Assembly (NCBI GenBank): GCA_947625775.1
Contig: CANQPM010000004.1
Span: forward strand, 1-64,000
Source: an uncultured Lachnospiraceae bacterium
GTDB lineage: Bacteria; Bacillota; Clostridia; Lachnospirales; Lachnospiraceae
Reading direction: 5' to 3'
Length of the DNA stretch: 64,000 nucleotides
Position numbers and translations under genes: made by a program. Each line of letters begins with the position of its first letter. Position 1 is the stretch's first letter. The notes under the pieces are model-generated. The model saw nothing but the letters and a program-made list of their open reading frames with translations. It ran no database searches and was not told the DNA's origin. Of this stretch, positions 17,465-25,904 are shown one piece after another.

Positions 17465-18223
17465 ATGGGCAGAGTAATAGCAATCGCCAACCAAAAAGGC
17501 GGCGTCGGCAAAACAACAACCGCAATCAACCTATCCTCATGCATAGCCGCCAAAGGCAAAAAAGTCCTTGTAGTAGACATAGACCCCCAAGGCAACACCA
17601 CCAGCGGCTACGGCATCGAAAAAAACGAGCTGGAAAACACCGTATATGAACTCATACTAGGCGACTGCACCATAGAAAGAAGCATACTAAAAGACGTGAT
17701 TCCAAACGTTTCAATCCTGCCGTCAAATGTCAACCTCGCCGCCGCGGAAATCGAGCTGATCGGAGTAGAAAAAAAAGAATACATACTAAAGGGCGAAATA
17801 GACTGGGTAAAGGACAAGTATGATTACATAATCATTGACTGTCCGCCCTCATTAAACCTGCTCACGGTAAACGCAATGACCACCGCCGACTCAGTCCTTG
17901 TCCCAATCCAGTGCGAATACTATGCGCTCGAAGGACTAAGCCAGCTCATACACACAATAAACCTCGTCAAGGAAAGATTAAACCCTGACTTGGAAATGGA
18001 GGGAGTATTGTTTACAATGTACGACTCCCGCACAAATCTTTCCGCACAGGTAGTTGAAGACGTAAAAAGCCACCTGAACCAGAAAATTTATAAGACAATA
18101 ATACCGAGAAACATCAGACTCGCCGAAGCGCCAAGCTACGGCAAGCCGATAAACATATACGAGCCAAAATCAGCGGGAGCGGAAAGCTATATGGCTCTTG
18201 CGGAGGAAGTAATAAATAGTTAA
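17465..18223 (+). CDS. parA: Chromosome-partitioning ATPase ParA/Soj
   Basis: The 252-residue MinD/ParA ATPase carries the deviant Walker A KGGVGKTT (11-18), the VDIDPQGN motif near residue 38, and the DCPPSLNLLT Walker B region. It drives segregation of the ParB-bound origin region. A G-rich AAAGGAG site precedes the ATG. It starts the operon parA-parB-DUF4446-HD-GYP, with only 17 bases to parB. No consensus parS (TGTTTCACGTGAAACA) was noticed nearby. Confidence 0.93.
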   Translation: MGRVIAIANQKGGVGKTTTAINLSSCIAAKGKKVLVVDIDPQGNTTSGYGIEKNELENTVYELILGDCTIERSILKDVIPNVSILPSNVNLAAAEIELIGVEKKEYILKGEIDWVKDKYDYIIIDCPPSLNLLTVNAMTTADSVLVPIQCEYYALEGLSQLIHTINLVKERLNPDLEMEGVLFTMYDSRTNLSAQVVEDVKSHLNQKIYKTIIPRNIRLAEAPSYGKPINIYEPKSAGAESYMALAEEVINS

Positions 18224-18240
18224 AAGGAGAAATTTTTACA

Positions 18241-19146
18241 ATGCCGACAAAAGGAAAGGGACTCGGAAAAGGCTTGGACAGCCTGATACCGATGCCGCAG
18301 ACAGCGCCAAATAAAGCAAAAAGCGAAAACGCCGCTCTGACAGGCAAAGCGGAAACAATGGTAAAGATAACCAAAGTCGAGCCAAACAGGGATCAGCCCC
18401 GAAAACATTTTGATGAAGATGCTCTGCAAGAGCTTGCCGATTCAATCAGACAGTTCGGACTTTTGCAGCCGATACTCGTGCAGGACAGAAAAGATTACTA
18501 TGAGATAATCGCGGGAGAGCGCAGATGGCGCGCCGCCAAGCTCGCAGGCTTAAAGGAAGTTCCCGTAATAATCAAAAATTACACCGACCGCGAAATAGTA
18601 GAGATTTCCCTCATCGAAAACATACAGAGGGAAGACCTTAATCCGATAGAGGAGGCGCTCGCCTATAAGCGGCTTTTGGAGGAATTTGACTTAAAGCAGG
18701 ACGAGGTAGCCGAAAGAGTGTCAAAAAGCAGAACCGCGGTCACGAACAGCATACGCCTTTTAAAGCTCTGCGACGGAGTGCAGCAGATGATAATAGACGA
18801 TATGCTTTCCACAGGACACGCAAGGGCGCTCATTCCAATAGAAGACAAGGAACAGCAGCTTTTGCTCGCACAGAGGATTTTTGATGAAAAGCTAAGCGTG
18901 CGCGAGGTAGAAAAGCTTGTCAAGGGCATACTCAATCCCAAGGAGGAAAAGCCCAAAAAAGATGAGCCCCCGCAGGCAGTCCAATACATATATGAAGATA
19001 TCGAAAACCGCCTAAAGGAAAAACTCAGCCGAAAGGTAGAGATAACAGCAAAGGGCAGCAGCGGCTCGGGCAAGATAGAGCTGGAGTTCTATTCAAATGA
19101 TGACCTTGACAGACTTATAGAGGCGCTTTCAGGCATAAATTTATAG
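18241..19146 (+). CDS. parB: Chromosome-partitioning protein ParB/Spo0J
   Basis: The 301-residue protein begins with the typical K-G-L-G-K-G-L-D-S-L-I segment (residues 6-16, ParA-contacting N-terminus). The CTP-binding ParB/Srx domain follows with G-E-R-R-W-R-A near residue 95, then the HTH (D-E-V-A-E-R-V-S-K-S-R) and a C-terminal dimerisation domain. It binds parS and loads SMC. Confidence 0.93.
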   Translation: MPTKGKGLGKGLDSLIPMPQTAPNKAKSENAALTGKAETMVKITKVEPNRDQPRKHFDEDALQELADSIRQFGLLQPILVQDRKDYYEIIAGERRWRAAKLAGLKEVPVIIKNYTDREIVEISLIENIQREDLNPIEEALAYKRLLEEFDLKQDEVAERVSKSRTAVTNSIRLLKLCDGVQQMIIDDMLSTGHARALIPIEDKEQQLLLAQRIFDEKLSVREVEKLVKGILNPKEEKPKKDEPPQAVQYIYEDIENRLKEKLSRKVEITAKGSSGSGKIELEFYSNDDLDRLIEALSGINL

Positions 19147-19157
19147 GAGGAATACCA

Positions 19158-19694
19158 ATGAACAGCAATTTTTTTAACAGCATAGGCATCGGCGGGATAG
19201 ATGCAGGATATATTTTTCTTGGATTAATCATTGTGCTTGTTATCCTGCTGGTTCTTATAATAGCAGCGTTTGTGCAGATAAACAAATTCAAAAAGAAATA
19301 CGAAAAATTTATGCTCGGCAAAAATGCCTCCAGCCTTGAGGAGGACATAATCACGCTTTACGAGGACAATAAGTTTATAAAATCAAGCGTCGAGACAAAC
19401 AGGGAGGACATAAAGAAGCTTTTTGAAAAGCATGAGACGACATTCCAAAAGCTCGGTCTTGTCAAATACGACGCGTTTAAGGAGATGGGCGGCAAACTCA
19501 GCTTTGCGCTCGCCCTGCTCGATGAGAATAACAGCGGATTTCTGATAAATTCAGTCCACAGCTCGGAGGGCTGCTATTCATACTCCAAGCGCATTAAAAA
19601 CGGCGATTCGGAAATCCCGCTGAGCAATGAGGAAAAGGTTGCCGTCGAGCGGGCGGTAAGCGGTCCAATAAATGATGCAGAATATCTTGATTGA
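19158..19694 (+). CDS. DUF4446-family membrane-anchored protein
   Basis: The 178-residue protein has one N-terminal membrane helix (about 17-42), a coiled-coil-like linker and a conserved C-terminal domain with F-Q-K-L-G-L-V-K-Y-D-A-F-K-E-M-G-G, diagnostic for DUF4446. The family regularly follows parB in Clostridia, as here, with an AGGAGG site and 11-base spacing. Its function is unknown. Confidence 0.85.
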   Translation: MNSNFFNSIGIGGIDAGYIFLGLIIVLVILLVLIIAAFVQINKFKKKYEKFMLGKNASSLEEDIITLYEDNKFIKSSVETNREDIKKLFEKHETTFQKLGLVKYDAFKEMGGKLSFALALLDENNSGFLINSVHSSEGCYSYSKRIKNGDSEIPLSNEEKVAVERAVSGPINDAEYLD

Positions 19695-19714
19695 GAAAGG
19701 TTAGGACTTTACAT

Positions 19715-20941
19715 ATGAGATTAGTTACAGTAGAAGATTTAAAGGACGGAGATGTCCTTGCCAATGATGTCCTGCTTGAAGATTACACAGTTGTGCTTGG
19801 CAAAGGCACAGTGATAAAAGAGCCCTACATTGAAAAGCTCAGGGAAATGAGCATTTTTACGGTGTATATTGAGGACGAGCCTGCAAAAAGCGAGCCAAAG
19901 GAGGAGCAAAAGACTCCGCCCAAAAAAGAGGAGCCAAAGAAAACGCCTGCGCCCGCAAAAACACAGGCGCAAGCTCCCGCGCCCGCAAAGACGCAGACGC
20001 CAAAAGCTTCCGCGCCGCAGAATAAAAAAGCGCCTGAAAAGCAGCCAAAGCCAAGGATTGAAATGCAGGCGGTGACTATCCTGCGCGATGATGTTGAAAA
20101 ACAGGTAAGCGACAAGGTAAAGGATATACTTGAGCTTCACGTGTACCAGAGGACAGAGACCTTAAAGCGGATTGCTGAGACAGCGCAGAATATCATATCT
20201 GACATTCTGGAGGAAGACGAGGTAGTCGAGAAGGTTTATGACGTGAAGGAGAGAAGCGCCGATATTTACGAGCACTCCGTACAGGTCTGCACGATTGCCA
20301 CGCTGATTGCATTGAAATTAGGGCTTGCGGAGAGGGAGGTTTATGACATTGGTGTCGCTTCTTTGATGCATGATTTGGGGTTAAGGTATTTGGTGGTGCG
20401 CTACGAGGATCAGGATATAAACCTTCTGCCCGCCAAAGACCAGGAGGAGTACAAAAAACATTCCATTTACGGATATACGGCAATCAAAAATGAGGACTGG
20501 CTTTCTGAAAACGCCAAGAACATAGTGCTCAACCACCATGAGCACAAAGACGGCTCAGGCTATCCGCTCGGCACGGATTTAGTGTCGAGAATGGTGCAGA
20601 TAGTAGGCGTGTGTGATGAGTTTGACGAGCTTATCTGCGGCATAGGGAAAGCGCGTGTGCGCGTACATGAAGCGATTAACCTTATCAGAAATTACAGCGG
20701 AATATGGTACGCTGATGATATAGTTGAGGCGTTTCTGCAGCTTATAGCCGTTTATCCTGTCGGCTCGCGCGTCAAGACAAATCAGGGAGAAGTGGGCATT
20801 GTAATGCGCCAGAACCTGCATTTTCCTGAAAGGCCTGTGCTGCGTATAGTTGAAGATAAGTTTGGACAAGTTATGATGAAGGAAAAATTTGTAGACCTTA
20901 TTAAAGATACGACAGTCGTAATCCAGACGGTTATCAAATAA
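19715..20941 (+). CDS. HD-GYP domain protein with an Ala/Pro/Lys-rich linker
   Basis: The ~408-residue protein has an N-terminal DUF3391-like module (about 1-55) and a low-complexity linker of Ala, Pro, Lys and Gln (about 60-115). An HD-GYP domain follows, with H-D-L-G and N-H-H-E-H-K-D-G-S-G-Y-P, i.e. the metal-binding His/Asp set and a recognisable HHExxDGxGYP motif. Such domains hydrolyse cyclic di-GMP. ATG 19715 is preferred to the TTG at 19691 that overlaps the preceding gene. Activity is inferred. Confidence 0.8.
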   Translation: MRLVTVEDLKDGDVLANDVLLEDYTVVLGKGTVIKEPYIEKLREMSIFTVYIEDEPAKSEPKEEQKTPPKKEEPKKTPAPAKTQAQAPAPAKTQTPKASAPQNKKAPEKQPKPRIEMQAVTILRDDVEKQVSDKVKDILELHVYQRTETLKRIAETAQNIISDILEEDEVVEKVYDVKERSADIYEHSVQVCTIATLIALKLGLAEREVYDIGVASLMHDLGLRYLVVRYEDQDINLLPAKDQEEYKKHSIYGYTAIKNEDWLSENAKNIVLNHHEHKDGSGYPLGTDLVSRMVQIVGVCDEFDELICGIGKARVRVHEAINLIRNYSGIWYADDIVEAFLQLIAVYPVGSRVKTNQGEVGIVMRQNLHFPERPVLRIVEDKFGQVMMKEKFVDLIKDTTVVIQTVIK

Positions 20942-21011
20942 TTGCGGCAGGCGGCGGTATCTGCCATCTGCCATAGTGTAAAATATATTTTAATAAAGGA
21001 GCATAATCGAA

Positions 21012-22295
21012 ATGATAGACATTAAATTTTTAAGGGAAAATCCTGACGCTGTGAAGGAGAATATCAAAAAGAAATTTCAGGATCATAAGCTGCCGCTGGT
21101 TGACGAGGTAATCGAGCTTGACGCGCAGGCTCGGAAAACACAGCAGGAGGCGGACAATCTCAGGGCGGAGAGGAACAAGCTTTCAAAGCAGATAGGCGCT
21201 CTGATGGGACAGGGCAAAAAAGATGAGGCTGAGGAGGTCAAAAAGCAGGTAAACGCGCAGGCAAAGCGTCTTGAGGAGCTTGCCGAGGCGGAGAAGGAAT
21301 TAAACGATAAAGTGACAAAGATAATGATGACTATACCAAACATCATTGATCCGAGCGTGCCTATCGGCAGGAGCGACGCGGAAAATGTCGAGGTTCAGAA
21401 GTATGGCGAGCCTGTAGTGCCTGACTTTGAGATACCGTACCACACGGAAATCATGGAGCGCTTTAATGGCATTGACCTTGACAGCGCGAGGAAAGTAGCG
21501 GGCAACGGCTTTTATTATCTGATGGGTGATATTGCGCGCCTTCATTCCGCGGTAATCGCTTACGCAAGGGATTTTATGATTGACAGGGGCTTTACCTACT
21601 GCGTGCCGCCGTTTATGATTAGGAGCAACGTGGTGACGGGCGTTATGAGTTTTGATGAGATGGACGCTATGATGTACAAGATTGAGGGCGAGGATTTATA
21701 CCTTATCGGCACAAGCGAGCATTCAATGATTGGCAAGTTTATAGATACCATCATTCCAGAGGCGGAGCTGCCAAAGACGCTCACAAGCTATTCGCCCTGC
21801 TTTAGAAAGGAAAAGGGCGCCCACGGCGTCGAGGAGAGGGGCGTATATAGAATACACCAGTTTGAAAAGCAGGAGATGATTGTCGTGTGCAAGCCTGAGG
21901 AGTCGCCTATGTGGTTTGATAAGCTCTGGCAGAATACGGTTGATTTGTTCAGGTCGCTTGATATTCCTGTCCGCACTCTGGAGTGCTGCTCTGGTGATTT
22001 GGCTGATTTAAAGGTGAAGTCTGTAGACGTGGAGGCTTGGTCGCCCAGACAGAAGAAATATTTTGAGGTCGGAAGCTGTTCAAATTTAGGCGACGCACAG
22101 GCGAGAAGATTGAAAATCAGGGTAAACGGTGAGAACGGAAAGTATTTTGCGCATACATTAAATAATACGGTAGTCGCGCCGCCGAGAATGCTGATTGCAT
22201 TCCTCGAAAATAATCTGCAGGCGGACGGCTCAGTAAAGATTCCCCAGGTTTTGCAGCCGTACATGGGCGGAAAGACCGAACTAAGGAGCTGTTAG
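21012..22295 (+). CDS. serS: Seryl-tRNA synthetase
   Basis: The 427-residue class II synthetase charges tRNA-Ser. The N-terminal tRNA-binding coiled coil (about 30-105) is followed by the catalytic domain, with motif 2 as F-R-K-E-K-G-A-H-G-V-E-E-R-G and motif 3 near N-N-T-V-V-A-P-P-R (class II Arg). AAAGGAGC lies upstream of the ATG. It may be transcribed from the HD-GYP gene or from its own promoter in the 70-bp gap. Confidence 0.95.
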   Translation: MIDIKFLRENPDAVKENIKKKFQDHKLPLVDEVIELDAQARKTQQEADNLRAERNKLSKQIGALMGQGKKDEAEEVKKQVNAQAKRLEELAEAEKELNDKVTKIMMTIPNIIDPSVPIGRSDAENVEVQKYGEPVVPDFEIPYHTEIMERFNGIDLDSARKVAGNGFYYLMGDIARLHSAVIAYARDFMIDRGFTYCVPPFMIRSNVVTGVMSFDEMDAMMYKIEGEDLYLIGTSEHSMIGKFIDTIIPEAELPKTLTSYSPCFRKEKGAHGVEERGVYRIHQFEKQEMIVVCKPEESPMWFDKLWQNTVDLFRSLDIPVRTLECCSGDLADLKVKSVDVEAWSPRQKKYFEVGSCSNLGDAQARRLKIRVNGENGKYFAHTLNNTVVAPPRMLIAFLENNLQADGSVKIPQVLQPYMGGKTELRSC

Positions 22296-22368
22296 GAAAT
22301 AAATCAGGACAGGTAATTTTATGAGCAGTTCCTTTGATAAATATTGACGCGAAGGGACATGGTTTTTA

Positions 22369-23289
22369 GTGCATAAATATTTAAGAGCGGTTGGCTTTAG
22401 CAAGGTTAAAAAGAGAGAAGAATTACAGGATATTATTAATAAGGTAGTAGAGAGCACGATTTTAAGGGCAGATGAAAATGCAGGCTGTTCGTATGCCTGC
22501 GGGAAGGATATTGCCGCAGACGATGAGGACAGGGTGTATGCTGAGCTTTATGTCGATTTTGCGCCGAATGCGGGAGTGTGCGTGCGGGGCGAGTTTGACG
22601 ACGAGGGCAGCTTTCTGTATGAGTATTATTTCCCGTATCTGCGCGGCTCGCATATAAGCTCATACGAAGATGTCACGATAGAGCGACATATGGAAAAGGA
22701 GTCGTATGCGGGAGTGTGCGATGATTTGAAGGTTGGCGTGTCGCTTATATTTTATCTACAGAATATGATACCATACAAACGCCTGCAGAGTTTAGGCAGG
22801 CTTCCTGTAAGGGGTACGTCGCTGATTTTAAGCTCCCTCTGCACTGACGGCATGATTATGATGCCGATTATTAAAAATGAGCACGAAAAGGAGCGCATAA
22901 AAAAAGCGTCTTACGAGAGGAACCAGCTGCTCAATCAGGCAAGAAACGGCGACGAGGAGGCAATCGAGAGCCTCACGCTTGACGATATGGACACATATAC
23001 GATTATTTCGCGCAAAATCCATGATGAAGACGTGTTCAGCCTTGTGGATACGTATTTTATGCCGTATGGAGTGGAGTGCGATTTGTATTCGATACTCGGC
23101 GAGATTACAGAGGTGGGCAGCGGAGAAAACCGCGTTACAGGCGAGGAGCTGTTTTTTATGACAGTGGAGTGCAATGAGCTTACCATTGAAGTCTGCGTGA
23201 ACAAAGAGGATTTGTTCGGCGAGCCCGCGGTGGGCAGGCGCTTTAAGGGCGTGGTGTGGCTGCAGGGGTATATAAACTTTCCAGAATGA
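22369..23289 (+). CDS. DUF3881-family protein
   Basis: The 306-residue cytosolic protein matches DUF3881, found in Lachnospiraceae and relatives, beginning with H-K-Y-L-R-A-V-G-F and ending with the W-L-Q-G-Y-I tail. Its function is unknown. GTG 22369 is the only start that keeps the conserved N-terminus; the ribosome-binding site is weak. It is usually a core-genome gene and marks host sequence just left of the tRNA. Confidence 0.8.
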   Translation: MHKYLRAVGFSKVKKREELQDIINKVVESTILRADENAGCSYACGKDIAADDEDRVYAELYVDFAPNAGVCVRGEFDDEGSFLYEYYFPYLRGSHISSYEDVTIERHMEKESYAGVCDDLKVGVSLIFYLQNMIPYKRLQSLGRLPVRGTSLILSSLCTDGMIMMPIIKNEHEKERIKKASYERNQLLNQARNGDEEAIESLTLDDMDTYTIISRKIHDEDVFSLVDTYFMPYGVECDLYSILGEITEVGSGENRVTGEELFFMTVECNELTIEVCVNKEDLFGEPAVGRRFKGVVWLQGYINFPE

Positions 23290-23407
23290 GCTGATTGACG
23301 CTGGCTGGAGAGAAATACTGATTTAGCTATTGGAAAATAAATTTCCTAAAAAACAGTTGCAATATTTCTATCTTCTGCTATAATAAAATAGCACGGTAAA
23401 TTTATAA

Positions 23408-23450
23408 GTCCTCGTAGCTCAGTTGGATAGAGCGATCGCCTCCTAAGCGA
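23408..23450 (+). pseudogene. 5' half of a tRNA-Arg(CCT)-like gene
   Basis: Starting at 23408 the acceptor strand (gtcctcg), D-arm (gctcagttggatagagc) and anticodon loop CTCCTAA are tRNA-Arg-like. The sequence loses tRNA structure after the anticodon stem: no variable loop, T-arm or 3' acceptor follows. Instead CCTAAGC (23443-23449) is mirrored by GCTTAGG at 23471-23477, forming an inverted repeat with inner GAAC/GTTC. Confidence 0.7.
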
Positions 23451-23499
23451 ACTTAGATCGTTCTAATTTTGCTTAGGAACTTTTAAAACTCAATAACAC

Positions 23500-23573
23500 G
23501 TCTCAGTAGCTCAGCAGGATAGAGCACCGCCCTCCTAAGGCGGGTGTCGGAGGTTCGAATCCTCTCTGGGACG
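23500..23573 (+). tRNA. tRNA-Arg (anticodon CCT)
   Basis: A complete cloverleaf: acceptor gtctcag/ctgggac with one T:G wobble, D-arm gctc...gagc, anticodon stem ccgcc/ggcgg around loop CTCCTAA, and T-arm with TTCGAAT. The discriminator is G 23573 and no CCA is encoded. It lies next to the integrase gene and array at 23616-23796, so its 3' end is the likely integration site. Confidence 0.95.
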
Positions 23574-23615
23574 CTCTGAAACCTTGATAAACAGTGGGTT
23601 TCCCGAAGAATGGCT

Positions 23616-23796
23616 TGCTAATGCAGAAAATGTATGGCAAGCCATTTTGGATTCTGCGTTTCCCTGCCCATTAGCAAAAATCTGCTAATATTTTTTAAAA
23701 ATCCTGCTGTTTTTTTCAATTTTGCTAATTCCTTTTGCTAATACGATTTTTTAACCTGCAATTTTTTCTGCTAATAAGGATTATGTCATATTAGCA
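23616..23796. repeat. Seven-copy TGCTAAT array (putative integrase arm sites)
   Basis: TGCTAAT occurs at 23616, 23683, 23723, 23736 and 23769, and its complement ATTAGCA at 23670 and 23790, between the tRNA and the 3' end of the integrase (the last copy lies within the coding end). Tyrosine integrases and their excision factors bind such short repeats beside the core site. A 10-bp-stem hairpin (23609-23618 with 23637-23646) overlaps the first copy. Confidence 0.6.
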
Positions 23797-24656
23797 GATT
23801 GGACGGACTGTGCGATTTTGATTAGCAGTTCCGGATTCGCTTGCGCCAATGCCCTGAGTGCTTCCTCGGCATCTGCGGGCGAGGGCGGCGCCTGCTGGGG
23901 CGCGGTTCCCGGCTTGGCAGTCAGGAAATCATCCATCTTCTGCGCCAGCCGTTCCCTGTCACTCTCAAAGGAATGAGAGCCATACCGCCTTGTCAGCATT
24001 TCGAGGTTGGCCCAGCCGCCGGCGTGCTTTACGGAGTTATAATCTCCATTAGAAAGCGTCAGCTTTGTGGATGCGCTGGTATGCCGCAGGCTATGGAAAA
24101 CAATTTCTTCCGGGTTGATGTTCGGATCGTCAATCTCCCGCAGGATTTCCTTAAACCGTTTGTTCAGGTGTTCCGTCATAAGGGGACGCCCGTTTGCCTG
24201 GCAGATTACGAGGTTATAATCCATGTAGCCGTCTGAGCCCAGGTCTGCCTTCATCTGATCTTGCATATGTTTAAGGACAGCCAATGCGTCCATGACGGAA
24301 GACGGTACTTCCACATCCCGAACACTCCCCCTTGTCTTCGGCTGTTTCAGGACGATCACCGTCCGGGTGCCGGGGAAGAGGTTAGGGAACTGATACAGGA
24401 TTTCCAGCTTGGATAATTTCCTGATACTGTCCTTGCTGATGCGGTCGATCACCCTGTCTATGCAGAAGGTTTTCTTCTCAAAGTCAACCCTGTCCCACTG
24501 TAACCCTGCAATCTCACCTCCCCGGAATGTACAGCCTATGGCGATAAGTACCGCACAGTGGATCATGAAATAGTCGTAGTTGTTCGGCTTGCAGGTAAAA
24601 TCCAGCACCTTCAGCACCTGTTCAGGGGATAATGTCTCGCGCTCTGAATTTAAGGC
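23781..24656 (-). pseudogene. Tyrosine site-specific integrase, 5'-truncated
   Basis: About 290 residues of the catalytic domain remain: the first Arg in T-F-R-G-G-E-I-A-G-L-Q-W, the H-S-L-R-H-T box, G-G-W and the R-R-Y-G-S-H nucleophile region. The N-terminal arm-binding and core-binding domains are missing. Integrase homology ends near 24650, around S-E-R-E-T-L-S-P-E-Q, and an opposite-strand gene begins at 24670. The open frame continues to 24776 only as antisense of that gene. It is therefore a deletion derivative, probably inactive unless a short form is made. Confidence 0.7.
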
Positions 24657-24669
24657 GGGTCTACTGAGT

Positions 24670-25869
24670 ATGGGAGATGATGGGGAACTGAAAATACTGG
24701 AGATGAAACAGGAGGAGAGTACCCAGCTTGCCGTTGTGGATGACAAGATCAATACCAGCCTGATGGAGACATTCAAAGAGGATTATGACGCCTTGAATGA
24801 AAATCAGTCAGATTATGTACGGGATCTGGTGGTACGGACATTCTGCCCTTTAAGCTCCACTATGGAGAGCCGCATCGACAGAGAACTGGAGGTGCGCAAT
24901 TATAACAGCTATCTGGAATTCTATAAAAAGAGCAAGGACGACTTTGTGAAGGTAGTTAAGCCTTTGATGGAAAGGATGCTGGGTGTTAAAACCTTTTTCG
25001 ACCAGTATCAGGTTAAGGAAAAGGGGATGCAGCCTAAGCTTCTGGTTACCAATCTGCCGCTGGAAATGATGGTAAAGGCGAGCAATCTGCCGAGGCTGAT
25101 TGCTTATCTGAACACGACCAACGATAAAAATGAGTTTGACAATACGATCTGGTTTGGAATTGTGCCGGACGTGGAGCTGAACCAGACAGAGGGCGGAAAG
25201 CTGCAGCGGATACGTTTTGCAGGAAACCGTCAGGAAGAGAAACGCGGAAATAATTCCATGGAGAATGTGGCGACTCTGCTGAATGCCATAGAGCCCTATC
25301 GGATTACTACCTTTTTCAGCTTCTGTTCCGGAGAGGAATCTACATTCAATTATGTCGCCACAGAGGGCATCAATATTTATAAGGAAAAGTGTGCGCCGCT
25401 TATGAAAAAGGCGTACAGCGAATTTGCCGTGCCCTGTATCCCGAATGCGACGATTATCCCCAAAGACAAGTCGGGACTGGTGCTGGATAAGAGAATGGTG
25501 TTGGACGAGGAAGGCAATGTAGCTCTCTCCGCAGAGAAGGACGATGTGATGAAGATGTGGCTGGAGGGCATTTATGTGGGAGCAGCATATGAAGCTGCAG
25601 GAATTGTGGCTGCATGGCAGTGTCCGGAATACTTAAAACAGCGGTTTCGAAACACCAGCATGGAGTATCCCGGCGTGCGGTTTGATGTAGAGGCTAATGA
25701 TAATGCGCTGCTGGCAGCTACCAGCATGACGAAGGAAATTTCCGGTTTTACCAACGCCATCAAGAATTCCATCAACCGCACAGGGTTTGGCTTTGTGTTT
25801 TCATCGGATAATGCGCAGTACAAAGGTCAGAACATCAAAAACATCACGGTGTACAAGGCCCGCAAGTGA
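24670..25869 (+). CDS. Sheath-like (TssC/VipB-type) contractile injection system protein, tentative
   Basis: The ~400-residue soluble protein resembles the TssC-like sheath component of Firmicutes injection-system clusters. The C-terminal third (residues about 295-400: G-A-A-Y-E-A-A-G-I-V-A-A-W, then a Y-P-G-V-R-F-D stretch) has the feel of TssC family ends. The context (Vgr-like spikes, Rhs effectors) agrees. The likely start is ATG 24670, which has only a weak ribosome-binding site and sits at the junction with the truncated integrase, so the N-terminus may have been lost. An HHpred-type comparison with TssC would settle it. Confidence 0.45.
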   Translation: MGDDGELKILEMKQEESTQLAVVDDKINTSLMETFKEDYDALNENQSDYVRDLVVRTFCPLSSTMESRIDRELEVRNYNSYLEFYKKSKDDFVKVVKPLMERMLGVKTFFDQYQVKEKGMQPKLLVTNLPLEMMVKASNLPRLIAYLNTTNDKNEFDNTIWFGIVPDVELNQTEGGKLQRIRFAGNRQEEKRGNNSMENVATLLNAIEPYRITTFFSFCSGEESTFNYVATEGINIYKEKCAPLMKKAYSEFAVPCIPNATIIPKDKSGLVLDKRMVLDEEGNVALSAEKDDVMKMWLEGIYVGAAYEAAGIVAAWQCPEYLKQRFRNTSMEYPGVRFDVEANDNALLAATSMTKEISGFTNAIKNSINRTGFGFVFSSDNAQYKGQNIKNITVYKARK

Positions 25870-25904
25870 GACTGTGCGGCAGAGTGCACGGAGGATAAAA
25901 AGAA

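Noticed and set aside
23781-24776. Full-length 331-residue integrase
   Set aside because: The first ~40 residues are antisense of the sheath-like gene; true integrase homology starts near 24650.
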